A program made the translations under genes and the position numbers. A stretch of 27,672 nt of DNA. Source: a virus. Location of the stretch: positions 1 to 27,672 of the IMG/VR virus record IMGVR_UViG_3300006805_000124. One strand, written 5' to 3'. Below, piece by piece: positions 19,210 through 26,039 of this stretch; the first letter of the stretch is position 1; each line of letters opens with the position of its first letter. A model generated the notes under the pieces. That model was not told the DNA's origin and did no database searches. It was given only the letters and a program-made list of their open reading frames with translations.

Positions 19210-19247
19210 TTTCAGTTACATTTTATATTTTTTCAGTTAAATTTTAT
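19210..19247 (+). repeat. 17-bp direct repeat before a small gene
   Basis: TTTCAGTTACATTTTAT (19210-19226) and TTTCAGTTAAATTTTAT (19231-19247) differ at one base and are 21 bp apart, two helical turns. The second ends on the start codon of the 66-residue gene. Could be a protein-binding site controlling that gene. Confidence 0.5.
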
Positions 19248-19446
19248 GACACAAACAAAACAAGAATACATCAAAAAGGAAGATGTAGAAAGAATAATAT
19301 TCAAGATGGTTGAGGATAGGACAATGGTATCAGATATGAAAAAAATAATAAAACCATTATTTGCACTCGAATACCGAGAATATAGAAGATGTTTTATGCA
19401 GACAAATTTTACTTCTTATACTTTTCCTGATGCCAACAATCAATAA
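19246..19446 (+). CDS. hypothetical protein, 66 aa
   Basis: Short charged protein (EYIKKEDVERIIFKMVEDRTM; FALEYREYRRCFMQ) with no TGA. ATG overlaps the second copy of a 17-bp repeat and follows a U-rich leader. Its last 17 bases overlap the start of the HNH gene, so the two are likely cotranslated. No family recognised. Confidence 0.5.
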   Translation: MTQTKQEYIKKEDVERIIFKMVEDRTMVSDMKKIIKPLFALEYREYRRCFMQTNFTSYTFPDANNQ

Positions 19447-19789
19447 ATACAAGTGGGAAAGGCTATACAGAAAGCAAAATTGACGATGTTTTTATTGCTT
19501 ACAACCATTTTCAGATAAGAGAACCGGAGTAAATGCACTTAAAAAAGCTACAGTAGACCACATAATACCGAAGTGTTCACTTAAATCACTCGAATACAAA
19601 GAGCAAACATATTGCAATACTGTTCTCGCCTGTACAGAATGCAATAGGCGAAAAGCAAATATATCCGCTGAGTTATTCCTCGATTGATATGAAGCACTAA
19701 ATATAGCACCTTATAACGAACAAAGTTTTTATATATCAGTAAAAACACGAAGCAAGCGAAGATGGTATCATAGATATTTTACTTGGTAA
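19430..19789 (+). CDS. HNH endonuclease
   Basis: 119 residues, two TGA codons (KQNGRCFYC and FLDGYEA). Zinc-type HNH motif in full: C20-x2-C23 (RCFYCLQPF), D43-H44 in ATVDHIIPKC, then CTECNRRK with C68/C71 and N72. This is the compact metal-bound HNH core that nicks or cuts DNA. It overlaps the preceding gene. Codons are more A/T-ended (gct, aat, ata) than neighbours, as expected of a mobile intruder. It could equally be a phage DNA-processing HNH. Confidence 0.8.
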
Positions 19790-19800
19790 TCTTTAATTTT

Positions 19801-20151
19801 ATGTCAGAAATAATCACCACACAACCACTTTGTTGGATTCTCGATAATGAGGGAAACCGCCATTATAAAGAATGCACACTTGAGGAACTACAAAAAGCAA
19901 GATCATATAAACCCGATATTCTCACATCATGAGATGAAGTACTCACCGATTATCAAATTGCAAAATATTGAAAGGCGGATGTTGTTGATCGTTTTTTATA
20001 TTTTGTACTCCCAAAGTATCCAAAGAAAATAAGAGATCGTTTCAATATTTCCGTTGTGAATATGTGAAAAAAGCAAAGAAAAAATCTATCCTATGATGCA
20101 ATTAAAAATGCACTTGATGGATGGATCAATGAGGAAACATACTATTGATAG
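19801..20151 (+). CDS. hypothetical protein, 116 aa
   Basis: Four TGA codons (TSGDEV, KYGKADV, NMGKKQR, YYG-TAG). N-terminal half beta-like (QPLCWILDNEGNRHYKECTL), C-terminal half basic and helical (FVLPKYPKKIRDRFNISVV, LSYDAIKNALDGWINEE). It starts 11 nt after the HNH stop with the leader ctttaatttt and is followed by a terminator. No family recognised. Confidence 0.55.
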
Positions 20152-20158
20152 CACAATA

Positions 20159-20186
20159 AAAAAGAGGGGCTTTCGCCTCTCTTTTG
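20159..20186 (+). terminator. terminator
   Basis: AAAAGAGGGGC, short TTT loop, then GCCTCTCTTTTG: a near-perfect stem with mirrored A and T tracts, probably active in both directions. It ends the replication/HNH unit. Confidence 0.75.
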
Positions 20187-20218
20187 TTTCTTGTAAATAT
20201 TTTTTAATTTACAATACC

Positions 20219-20269
20219 ATGCACACAAATCATAATCAATACCCGATAATTTGCAAATCTATTTTATAG
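20219..20269 (+). CDS. possible 16-residue peptide
   Basis: ATG with the typical leader ttttttaatttacaatacc, then 16 codons (MHTNHNQYPIICKSIL) and TAG. No other gene is visible between 20152 and 20414. The leader match is the only support; it may instead be an unused start-like sequence. Confidence 0.2.
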   Translation: MHTNHNQYPIICKSIL

Positions 20270-20303
20270 AAAAAACAGCATCAGAGACACGAAAAGAGAA
20301 AGA

Positions 20304-20356
20304 AAGTATAAAAATACTATAAAAATACTTGAAATTAAAAAAGAATGTGATATAAT
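20304..20356 (+). promoter_or_regulatory. early promoter with operator-like dyad
   Basis: TTGAAA (20329-20334), 16-nt spacer, TATAAT (20351-20356), with an extended TGTGA before the -10. Upstream, AAGTAT-AAAA-ATACTA (20304-20319) is an imperfect copy of the dyad at 25371, and a second half ATACTT (20325-20330) overlaps the -35. The transcript would start near 20363 and begin the accessory gene run. Confidence 0.7.
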
Positions 20357-20459
20357 GCCCTTGTTGAAATGATCAAGCAAGTACACCTCACGAAAATTCA
20401 AAGAGGATAAAACAATGCACCGGATCATAAAACACCTTTATTTCTTATTTTTACTTACC

Positions 20460-20783
20460 ATGCAAAAAGTAATATATACCTTGGATGATAAAATCCATAC
20501 AGTTTCCGAGCTTATCACAGCATTTGGAGATCCACTTGGATCAACCACAAGGATTGTTGATGCTGATAATTACATGAGGTATTTTGGTATTTTCATAAAT
20601 ACCATGATCGAGCAATTGGCATTTGATAAAAACCAAAAAGATCAAAAGTTGGCTTTAAATGATGCCTTTTCAATTTTCCTCACAAATGAGTTTTTACCAC
20701 AGTATGCCGAGATCCTTTGATTTAATCTCAATGAGTATAAAGCCGATGTGCAAGCCAAATTTGTTTCCGGTTTATCTATTTAA
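20460..20783 (+). CDS. hypothetical protein, 107 aa
   Basis: ATG 20460 is preferred over the upstream in-frame 20415 because of the leader ttatttttacttacc and the recurring start MQK. One TGA (AEILGFNLNEY). Mixed structure: MQKVIYTLDDKIHTVSELI, then a helical middle (YMRYFGIFINTMIEQLAFDK) and an acidic helical end. It is the first gene of the early transcript. No family recognised. Confidence 0.55.
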
Positions 20784-20796
20784 TCTTTTTCTCTAT

Positions 20797-20946
20797 ATGG
20801 CACCTCAAGTAAAAATTGTAAAAAACAAACAAATCAAGATCAATTTTAAATTTGTTTGTGATTGGTTTTTTCCAATATATCTCTCTTGCCGATGATCAAC
20901 CTATACAAAGGGGATGGCAACTTTACGATCGAGATTGGTTGGGTAA
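20797..20946 (+). CDS. hypothetical protein, 49 aa, possibly the first half of a split gene
   Basis: Starts after the leader ctttttctctat. The basic beginning (VKIVKNKQIKINFKFVCDWFF) is convincing. Past the T6 tract at 20866-20871 the frame uses poorer codons, while the -1 frame continues with good ones into the next small ORF. One TGA is read through before TAA. Either this is a short gene or the true product switches frame at the T tract. Confidence 0.4.
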
Positions 20947-20978
20947 TCTTTCGGGCCGAGATGGTGATTTATTACTAA
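20892..20978 (+). CDS. small ORF, 28 aa, possible second half of the previous gene
   Basis: MINLYKGDGNFTIEIGWVI and onward to TAA, written in codons preferred in this genome (gat, ggc, atc, gag, gcc). The frame is open back to 20850, across the T6 tract. It overlaps the 49-residue ORF in the -1 frame. A free-standing start at ATG 20892 lacks the usual U-rich leader, which favours a frame-switched fusion. Confidence 0.35.
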   Translation: MINLYKGDGNFTIEIGWVIFRAEMVIYY

Positions 20979-20996
20979 TTTTTTACTTTTCATACC

Positions 20997-21263
20997 ATGC
21001 CAAGAAAAATCATACAATATTGCCCTTGAAATGATGGGGTGATAGTAACATTTGATACCGGTGAGGAGATGGTGTTTTGGAAATCAGAAATTGCCGAGGC
21101 ATACGATAAATATTGAGGATCCTTTGTGAAAGCACTTGGCCTTGCATTATATCGGGCCGATGGTGTCAACACCTCAAAGATCCTCACATATTGGACAGAG
21201 TATGCCAAGGAATACATTGAAAAATTTTTATATCCCATAAGAAAAAAACAATCCCATGAATAA
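20997..21263 (+). CDS. hypothetical protein, 88 aa
   Basis: Two TGA codons (YCPGNDGV, KYGGSFV). Leader ttttttacttttcatacc is a textbook example for this genome. N-terminal beta hairpin (GNDGVIVTFDTGEEMVFWKS) followed by helices (IAEAYDKYGGSFVKALGLAL, YWTEYAKEYIEKFLYPIRKK). Its stop overlaps the next start by 8 nt. No family recognised. Confidence 0.55.
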
Positions 21264-21918
21264 GACAAAATACGAACTCGCCCGAGAAATCGCCGAGGAG
21301 TACCACAATGCATATTTGCAAGGTGATACCATGTTGCACATCCAAGAGTGGATTGATGAGCAAATCAAGATCCACAAGAAAAATCCAAGCATCACTATTG
21401 ATGAGGATGGCCATGTTACCGACATGGAAAAGTGAGAAACAACCATTTATGATTGTTGCGGATCGGAAATAAAATACCTCAAGGTTTCTTTTTCAAAACT
21501 TTTCATACCACCATTACAAAAAATCCTTGATCATGTTTGCGAGATCGAGAAAGAAACCGGAGTGCATACCAACATTGTGAAAATCCGAGATCTCAACCTC
21601 ACTCATACCGAGTACACCATCTTGAATAAGATTGCAAATTTTGGCCTCTTATATCGAGAGGAGACACCGGATGGCCGAAAGATAAAAAATGGCACCTATG
21701 GAGTGCCACAAAAGCGGATATACGAGTTTTTGAAAGGTGAGTGGGAGGTTGCAAGGTTTTATGTGGTAAAATCAACCACAGGGCAAAGAATATTGAGCAA
21801 GGAAAGAGTTTTTATTGGAAAGATCCATAATGATACTCATTTTGAGGATTACCAAACCAAGCAGTTGCCAAGCTATGTGCAATATATTGTAAACGATGAC
21901 ATTTTATGATACAAATAA
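21256..21918 (+). CDS. hypothetical protein, 220 aa
   Basis: Two TGA codons (MEKGETT, DDILGYK). N-terminal ~60 residues helical and charged; the middle (YDCCGSEIKYLKVSFSKLFI) contains two adjacent cysteines; the C-terminal ~110 residues (LNLTHTEYTILNKIANFGLL; GVPQKRIYEFLKGEWEVARF) have the rhythm of a winged-helix domain. It overlaps the previous gene by 8 nt and precedes the homing endonuclease. It may be a DNA-binding regulator; this is pattern-based only. Confidence 0.5.
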
Positions 21919-21929
21919 TTTGATACCCG

Positions 21930-22445
21930 ATGTATAAGATATTTAATACCGGTGAAATATTCAAAGACACCGATAATTGACTATGCCAATATATAAAACC
22001 AATACTTGGTAAAAATTGATATATGCAAGTATGATTATCAATATCATGAAAAAAGAAAATCTTTTATATCCACCGCCTTGTTGCACAAGCCTTTATACCA
22101 AATCCGGAGAATAAACCCCAAGTAAATCATATTGATGGAGACAAGACCAACAACCATGTGGATAATCTTGAGTGGTGTACAGTAACAGAAAACCAAATAC
22201 ACTCATACCGAGTTTTAAAAAATATTTGATGATTTCAAAAAATGAATTTCATGAAATGAAAAAAATGATCATTGCATCATAATTCAAAGAAAGTTATACA
22301 ATATTTTAAAGATTGAAATACAAAAATATTTGATTGCATAACAGATTGAGAAAAAGCAACTTGAATATCAAAAGCGGATATATCAAAGGTTTGTTACTGA
22401 AAAAGGAAATCCGCTTGATGATATGGTTGGCAATTTATTTCATAA
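21930..22445 (+). CDS. HNH homing endonuclease (NUMOD-type), copy 1
   Basis: 171 residues; 14 of 18 glycines are TGA, so the standard code shows nothing here. The N-terminal segment and the core ([37 protein letters not shown]) are the HNH_3 pattern with H48, N66-H67 and N75. The C-terminal module ([20 protein letters not shown], then [20 protein letters not shown] and GWQFIS) is a NUMOD1/IENR DNA-binding repeat. Residues 47-84 are encoded by DNA nearly identical to that in the gene at 26700. Probably a selfish free-standing homing endonuclease. Confidence 0.85.
22068..22181 (+). repeat. 114-bp block shared by two HNH genes, copy 1
   Basis: Matches 26874-26987 with three differences, all silent third-position T/C changes (Pro CCC/CCT, Asn AAT/AAC, His CAT/CAC). 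The flanks of the two genes have diverged far more. Confidence 0.9.
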
Positions 22446-22451
22446 TTTTCA

Positions 22452-22706
22452 ATGCCATGCAAAAAGCACAAAAAATCAGACTCACCGAGCAAGAGTTTAT
22501 GTGAAAATTTCTCACATGAAAATGTTGCGGGGGGGGGGGTGTACCTTGTAAATAAAACACTCAATCATGAGATCCGGAAACTCACCGGCCAAACCTATAT
22601 TTCCGATGATGACACCATCAAGGTGATCACATTTGATGGTATCAAAATCAAAGAAAGAATCCGCCATGTATATTTCATCCCGAGTGATCCCGATGTTGTT
22701 TTTTAA
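22452..22706 (+). CDS. small gene with an 11-G tract (frame uncertain)
   Basis: As written, ATG 22452 reads 84 residues (MPCKKHKKSDSPSK ... VAGGGVYLVNKTLNHEI ... IPSDPDVVF). However, ATG 22457 has the recurring start and codon style of this genome (MQKAQKIRLTEQEFMGKFL, two TGA) and reaches only 32 residues, stopping at 22555 after the G run. With 10 Gs in place of 11 that frame would join the C-terminal part (VYLVNKTLNHEIRKLTGQTY) into one ~82-residue protein. The gene is thus either phase-variable, a sequencing length error, or truly starts at 22452. No family recognised. Confidence 0.45.
   Translation: MPCKKHKKSDSPSKSLCENFSHENVAGGGVYLVNKTLNHEIRKLTGQTYISDDDTIKVITFDGIKIKERIRHVYFIPSDPDVVF
22529..22539 (+). 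repeat. poly-G tract, 11 bases
   Basis: Eleven consecutive Gs in an otherwise AT-rich genome, inside a coding region and at the point where two good reading frames meet. By far the longest G run in the window. Confidence 0.9.
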
Positions 22707-22724
22707 TTTTTAATATTTCATTTT

Positions 22725-23066
22725 ATGAGCTTGGACAAGTATAGATGAGAGATCCTTTTTGATCTTTCACAAACAAAACAGAAAGATATTTTTATCACTT
22801 GAGCATTACAATGAGGTGCCGAGTATATATTTATGATTGCACAAGTGAGAAAGGGTAAAGGTGCCTTTTGAACTGATAAGATCCTTTGATTTACAGAGGA
22901 TTGAGAATTGCACTCATTTGAAAATATGTGGGCATATAGTGTGAAAGATGAGTATATTGATGAGGTAAAAGAGCGGTTTATTGATCTCTTAAATGATGAT
23001 CTCTTAAATGATGATCTTGAATTTACAGTAATGTGAAAGGATCCAATGAAAGGATATATTGTTTAA
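22725..23066 (+). CDS. hypothetical protein, 113 aa
   Basis: Seven TGA codons (KYRGEIL, FITGALQGGAEY, GAFGTDK, KILGFTEDGEL, VMGKDP). The pattern SLDKYRGEILFDLSQ and ENMWAYSVKDEYIDEV suggests a small alpha/beta protein. A perfect 15-bp tandem duplication encodes LLNDDLLNDD near the end. Leader tttttaatatttcatttt. No family recognised. Confidence 0.55.
22986..23015 (+). repeat. 15-bp perfect tandem repeat in coding sequence
   Basis: CTCTTAAATGATGAT occurs twice in a row, keeping the frame and giving LLNDD twice. Confidence 0.9.
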
Positions 23067-23076
23067 TAAAATTACC

Positions 23077-23226
23077 ATGACAATCTCAAAAGAGAAATTT
23101 CGGGCATTATGGAATCAAAAAGCGGAACTCACCAAAGAGTTTCCGGATCGGCCGGCATTTATCGACATCAAGGAGGAAAAGTTGTACATCATCAATGATG
23201 ATGGCGAAAAGGAGTTTGTTTTTTAA
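23077..23226 (+). CDS. hypothetical protein, 49 aa
   Basis: Small charged protein without TGA (MTISKEKFRALWNQKAELTK ... LYIINDDGEKEFVF), 10 nt after the previous stop and 9 nt before the SET gene. Codon style is typical of the phage. No family recognised. Confidence 0.5.
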   Translation: MTISKEKFRALWNQKAELTKEFPDRPAFIDIKEEKLYIINDDGEKEFVF

Positions 23227-23235
23227 TTTTTACAC

Positions 23236-23655
23236 ATGATAATCAATACAGTACAGAAAGGCCGGTGTGTCTTTGCGGATAAACCATACAAGATCCATGA
23301 TATTATTGAGGTTTGCCAATATATCACCATCCCGAAAGAGCAAATCAATATCCTCAAGGATACGATCATCAATGATTATTGGTTTGGATCCCGAGGTGAG
23401 GATTGAGATGCATTGATCTTGCTTGGCAATGGGAGTCTTTACAACCACTCAAATGATCCAAATATGATCATTATAATGGATAAGGATGGCAACATTGGCC
23501 TTGAAGCCATCAATGATATTGAGGCCGGTGATGAGCTTGTTTTTGATTACGGATACCAACCGCATTTCCAAACATATTGAAACCTCAAGATCATGGGGAT
23601 CAAAAAATCATGAGAAAATACACTTTCACCATTACCCGATTTATGAGCGAAATAA
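23236..23655 (+). CDS. SET-domain protein (putative protein-lysine methyltransferase)
   Basis: 139 residues; four TGA codons, one within GEDGDALILLGNGSLYNHS. The SET core is recognisable in order: GRCVFADKPYKIHDIIEV (9-26, start of the fold), NGSLYNHSNDPN (65-76, the N-H-S..PN SAM/lysine site) and AINDIEAGDELVFDYG (91-106) with the catalytic-type Tyr105. The length fits minimal bacterial and viral SET proteins, which lack pre-SET zinc clusters. It would use SAM to methylate a lysine on a protein; the target is unknown. Its last 46 bases overlap the nuclease gene. Confidence 0.75.
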
Positions 23656-24047
23656 ACCAAGAGATCCCGATTGAGGACATTGAGGCGGAAAGCCTTGCCA
23701 CATGGTTGCGATACAAGCAATACAAGTTTACACATATTGCCAATGAGAGTGGCCAAAAAGGCACCGCCAACATCATCCAAATGATGGCCAAAAAAAAGAG
23801 GATGGGTACAAGCCCTTGATTTCCGGATTTTTGCATCATCCTCAAGCGGTGATCATTACTTTTCATAGAACTCAAGAGACAAAGGAAAATCAAGAAAAAT
23901 TGAGAGCTTGGAGCCTCACCAAGTGCGGTGAGTGATGAGCAAAAAGCATGGGTGGCGAGTTTATCGGCCCTTGATAATATCATGGCATGTATCGCCTATG
24001 GTTGGGAGGATGCCAAGGCTTGGGTGGAGCATTTTGAGGAAATTTAA
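23610..24047 (+). CDS. VRR-NUC domain nuclease
   Basis: 145 residues; three TGA codons (TSPGFPDFC, KRGSLLF, KKNGELG). Motifs of the VRR-NUC branch of PD-(D/E)XK enzymes: P72-D73 in GFPDFCIIL, E87-x-K89 in LLFIELKRQ, then S-x-x-Q (SDEQKAWVASL) and a closing helix (IAYGWEDAKAWVEHF). Stand-alone VRR-NUC proteins are common next to phage replication genes and are thought to cut branched DNA. One key Gly just before the PD motif is TGA-encoded. Confidence 0.8.
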
Positions 24048-24065
24048 TTTTTTACTTTCATTTTT

Positions 24066-24329
24066 ATGATACAAGAAATCGAGGCACCAAGAGAGGTGAA
24101 AATCAGAAAGGCACATAGATGCCATCATTGTGAAAGGAAATTTGAAAAAGGATCAATCATGGTTTCATCAGTATGGAAAGATGATGATGTATACCGGCTT
24201 TATGAGTGCAAAGATTGTATCCAATATATCAAAGATAATCCAAAAGATTACCAAGAGGTATGTGAGAGTGAAAGTTGCTTTCCATGATGGATCAGAGATT
24301 GTGAGCCTTTACCACTTTACCTTTTATAG
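24066..24329 (+). CDS. zinc-finger-like protein, 87 aa
   Basis: Two Cys pairs, C-x2-C (HRCHHCERKFEKGS) and C-x2-C (YECKDCIQYI), about 27 residues apart, form a likely single zinc site of the type seen in small phage proteins. One TGA (CFPGWIRDC) extends the protein 14 residues to TAG. Leader ttttttactttcattttt. Ends 2 nt before the next gene. The role could be nucleic-acid or protein binding. Confidence 0.6.
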
Positions 24330-24331
24330 AT

Positions 24332-24544
24332 ATGGAAACCTCAATAAGATTACCGCAAATGGTATGCGATCGGTGCGATGCCCCTATATGCTACCGGCCA
24401 CCAAAGTGGCACAAAGATCCACCAAAGATGGTTGGCCGGTGCAAGTGTGGGGTGTACAAGATTGATGCAAGGACCGGCCACACACTTTCTTACAAGGAAA
24501 GGGATGATCCGATGGGCCTTGCGGTGCTTTCCTCTATCCGATAG
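24332..24544 (+). CDS. zinc-ribbon-like protein, 70 aa
   Basis: CDRCDAPIC near the start and RCKCGVYKID later give a C-x2-C ... C-x-C ribbon. No TGA; TAG stop. Two bases from the previous gene, so probably cotranslated with it. Function unknown. Confidence 0.55.
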   Translation: METSIRLPQMVCDRCDAPICYRPPKWHKDPPKMVGRCKCGVYKIDARTGHTLSYKERDDPMGLAVLSSIR

Positions 24545-24584
24545 GATAACAAGCAAGCACGAAAAAGAGACACTATAAAGTGCC

Positions 24585-24612
24585 TTGAAATCATTATATT
24601 TATTTCTATAAT
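24585..24612 (+). promoter_or_regulatory. early promoter
   Basis: TTGAAA (24585-24590), 16-nt spacer, TATAAT (24607-24612), 8 nt before the next start codon. Upstream is a different small dyad, CACTATAAAGTG (24571-24582), so this promoter may answer to another control than the three with the AAGTAT dyad. The close start implies a very short leader. Confidence 0.6.
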
Positions 24613-24620
24613 ATTGCAAT

Positions 24621-25040
24621 ATGAAAAGACAAAAAAAACAAAGGCCGGAGGAAATCTTGGAAACTCTTGATCCAATGGATGATGATAGTGGTTGGGCATT
24701 TATGGATTTACAAGATCAGATCAACCGGAGAAACCGCATGAAAATTGCCAAGAGATATGGAAAGCATGTTGTTGCACAGGTTGAGAAAGAGTTTGAGAGT
24801 ATCCGGCATTGGTATGATGAGGTTTCATGCATACCACCAAAGAAAATCTTTTGAAAAAAACCGAAACTTTGCAGATGAGAGGATTGCCGGAATTTGCGGT
24901 ATTACAGCGATTGCCGGAGTGACATTTGTTGAGATTGATGGTTTTGAATGGTATATATAAAAACAAAAAAGGGCTTTTTCTCAATAATGGTATATATAAA
25001 AACAAAAAAGGGCTTTTTCTCAATACATGTGCAAGATTAG
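24621..25040 (+). CDS. hypothetical protein, 139 aa if TGA is read through
   Basis: N-terminal ~75 residues are convincing (EEILETLDPMDDDSGWAFMD, QINRRNRMKIAKRYGKHVVA). After the TGA at 24852 the frame continues through a Cys-rich part (KLCRGEDCRNLRYYSDCR) and both copies of a 39-bp repeat to TAG. Between 24814 and 24960 another frame has the better codon style (KSFEKNRNFADERIAGICG, ending TAA 24960) and may be the true gene there (48 residues from ATG 24814). The C-terminal half is therefore uncertain. Confidence 0.45.
24947..25024 (+). repeat. 39-bp perfect tandem duplication
   Basis: Two identical 39-base units (24947-24985 and 24986-25024), each with AAAAAAGGGCTTTTT, a short self-pairing element followed by a T run. 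The unit length is a multiple of three, so all frames survive. It may be a duplicated weak terminator or an in-frame coding duplication. Confidence 0.9.
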
Positions 25041-25066
25041 TTTTTATTTTCTCACCTTTTACATTT

Positions 25067-25378
25067 ATGTGATACCACATCAAATCGGCATCCGTTTCCT
25101 TTGAGGGAAACAAAAGACTCATTGCGGTGGAACTCGAAAAGAGGACACCAAGTATATTTTTTTGGCAAACCTACACCAAGCCGATGAGGCACAAGGTGTT
25201 TTTTGATCTTTACGATCACAAGACCACACACAAGATTTATGATGGATATGCCACCATTGATCGGGATTGGATAGAGCTTGGGTATGGTCCAAGAAATGAG
25301 ATTGTGTTGGCACTACAAAAGCATTTTATGAGTGATTACCAAGTGGGTAATTTCCGCAATACGATAAAAAAAGTATAA
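25067..25378 (+). CDS. hypothetical protein, 103 aa
   Basis: The second codon is TGA (MGYHIKSASVSFEGNKRL). Leader tttttattttctcaccttttacattt fixes the start. Central part YTKPMRHKVFFDLYDHKTTH and YATIDRDWIELGYGPRNEI; helical end. The stop codon lies inside the operator palindrome of the following regulator gene. No family recognised. Confidence 0.55.
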
Positions 25379-25412
25379 AAATACTTGAAAAAAGAAAATA
25401 TTGTGATATACT
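25371..25412 (+). promoter_or_regulatory. operator-promoter of the HTH regulator
   Basis: Perfect palindrome AAGTAT-AAAA-ATACTT (25371-25386) overlapping TTGAAA (25385-25390); 16-nt spacer; TATACT (25407-25412) with TGTGA before it. The start of transcription would fall near 25419, which rules out the in-frame GTG there as the regulator start. Related dyads cover the -35 at 20304-20334 and 15721-15740. Confidence 0.75.
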
Positions 25413-25448
25413 TCCCATGTGCCGATTTATTTTTTAACAATTCACCAA

Positions 25449-25658
25449 ATGATCAAAGGCATTGAATACACCAAGGCAATGGATCAAAAAATTGTGAGAT
25501 ACAAAAAAGAAAACCTTTTGACAATAAAGGAACTCACCGCCAAAGCGGATCTCACAGAAAGTACCCTTTATAAATTCAGAAATAGGGGAAAAATCAGCAT
25601 CCAAAGCCTCAAAAAAATCAAAGATAATCTTTGACTCGACCTGTTACCAAAAAAATAA
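25449..25658 (+). CDS. small HTH regulator (Cro/CI-like)
   Basis: 69 residues; one TGA (DNLGLDLLPKK). Helix-turn-helix of the XRE type: LLTIKELTAKADLTESTLYK (helices 2-3) followed by FRNRGKISIQSLKKIKDNLG. It lacks any additional dimerisation domain, so Cro-like in size. It is the first gene behind an operator-like palindrome, suggesting autoregulation. The same palindrome family at 15721 and 20304 makes this the obvious candidate regulator of the recombination and accessory genes. Confidence 0.7.
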
Positions 25659-25682
25659 ATATTCTTTAAAAATACCAATACC

Positions 25683-26039
25683 ATGCAAAATACAAATATG
25701 CCTATCGGGCAGGTGATCAAGAATCACAAAAACAAGATCCTCTATACTATCGCAATCATCATCCTTGTTGCCCTCATAGCAGGGAAAGCAATGGAGATTA
25801 CGAAACCCCAAGGAAAATCACAAATGGATGTGCTTGTTGAAAAACAGCAAAACAACCTTGTGATTATCGGGAAAAGTCTTGAGGATCAAAAGATTTTGAG
25901 AAACCAAATCAATGAGCTACAAAGCAAACTTGATGGAAGTGTAAAAAATGTAAAAGAGATTGAGGCCATAAACTCGCAAATCAGAAATGAGATGCTTGAG
26001 TATGCCAACACTTTATCACTAACATGATCAAATGAATAA
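25683..26039 (+). CDS. membrane-anchored coiled-coil protein (possible spanin/Rz-like)
   Basis: 118 residues. A short basic N-terminus, one transmembrane helix at ~19-35 (ILYTIAIIILVALIAG), then a coiled coil (VEKQQNNLVIIGKSLEDQK ... LRNQINELQSKLDGS). One TGA near the end (LTGSNE). Topology and size match inner-membrane spanins; its end overlaps the lysozyme-like gene by 8 nt, the kind of pairing seen in lysis cassettes. No partner lipoprotein is visible. Confidence 0.5.

Noticed and set aside
20415-20459. Earlier in-frame start for the 107-residue gene
   Set aside because: It adds 15 hydrophobic residues encoded by the U-rich leader itself; MQK at 20460 matches other starts.
24827-25066. 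Upstream extension of the 25067 gene in frame (MHTTKENLLKKTETLQM ...)
   Set aside because: The frame is open, but the strong U-rich leader at 25041-25066 marks ATG 25067 as the start; the openness follows from TGA being sense.
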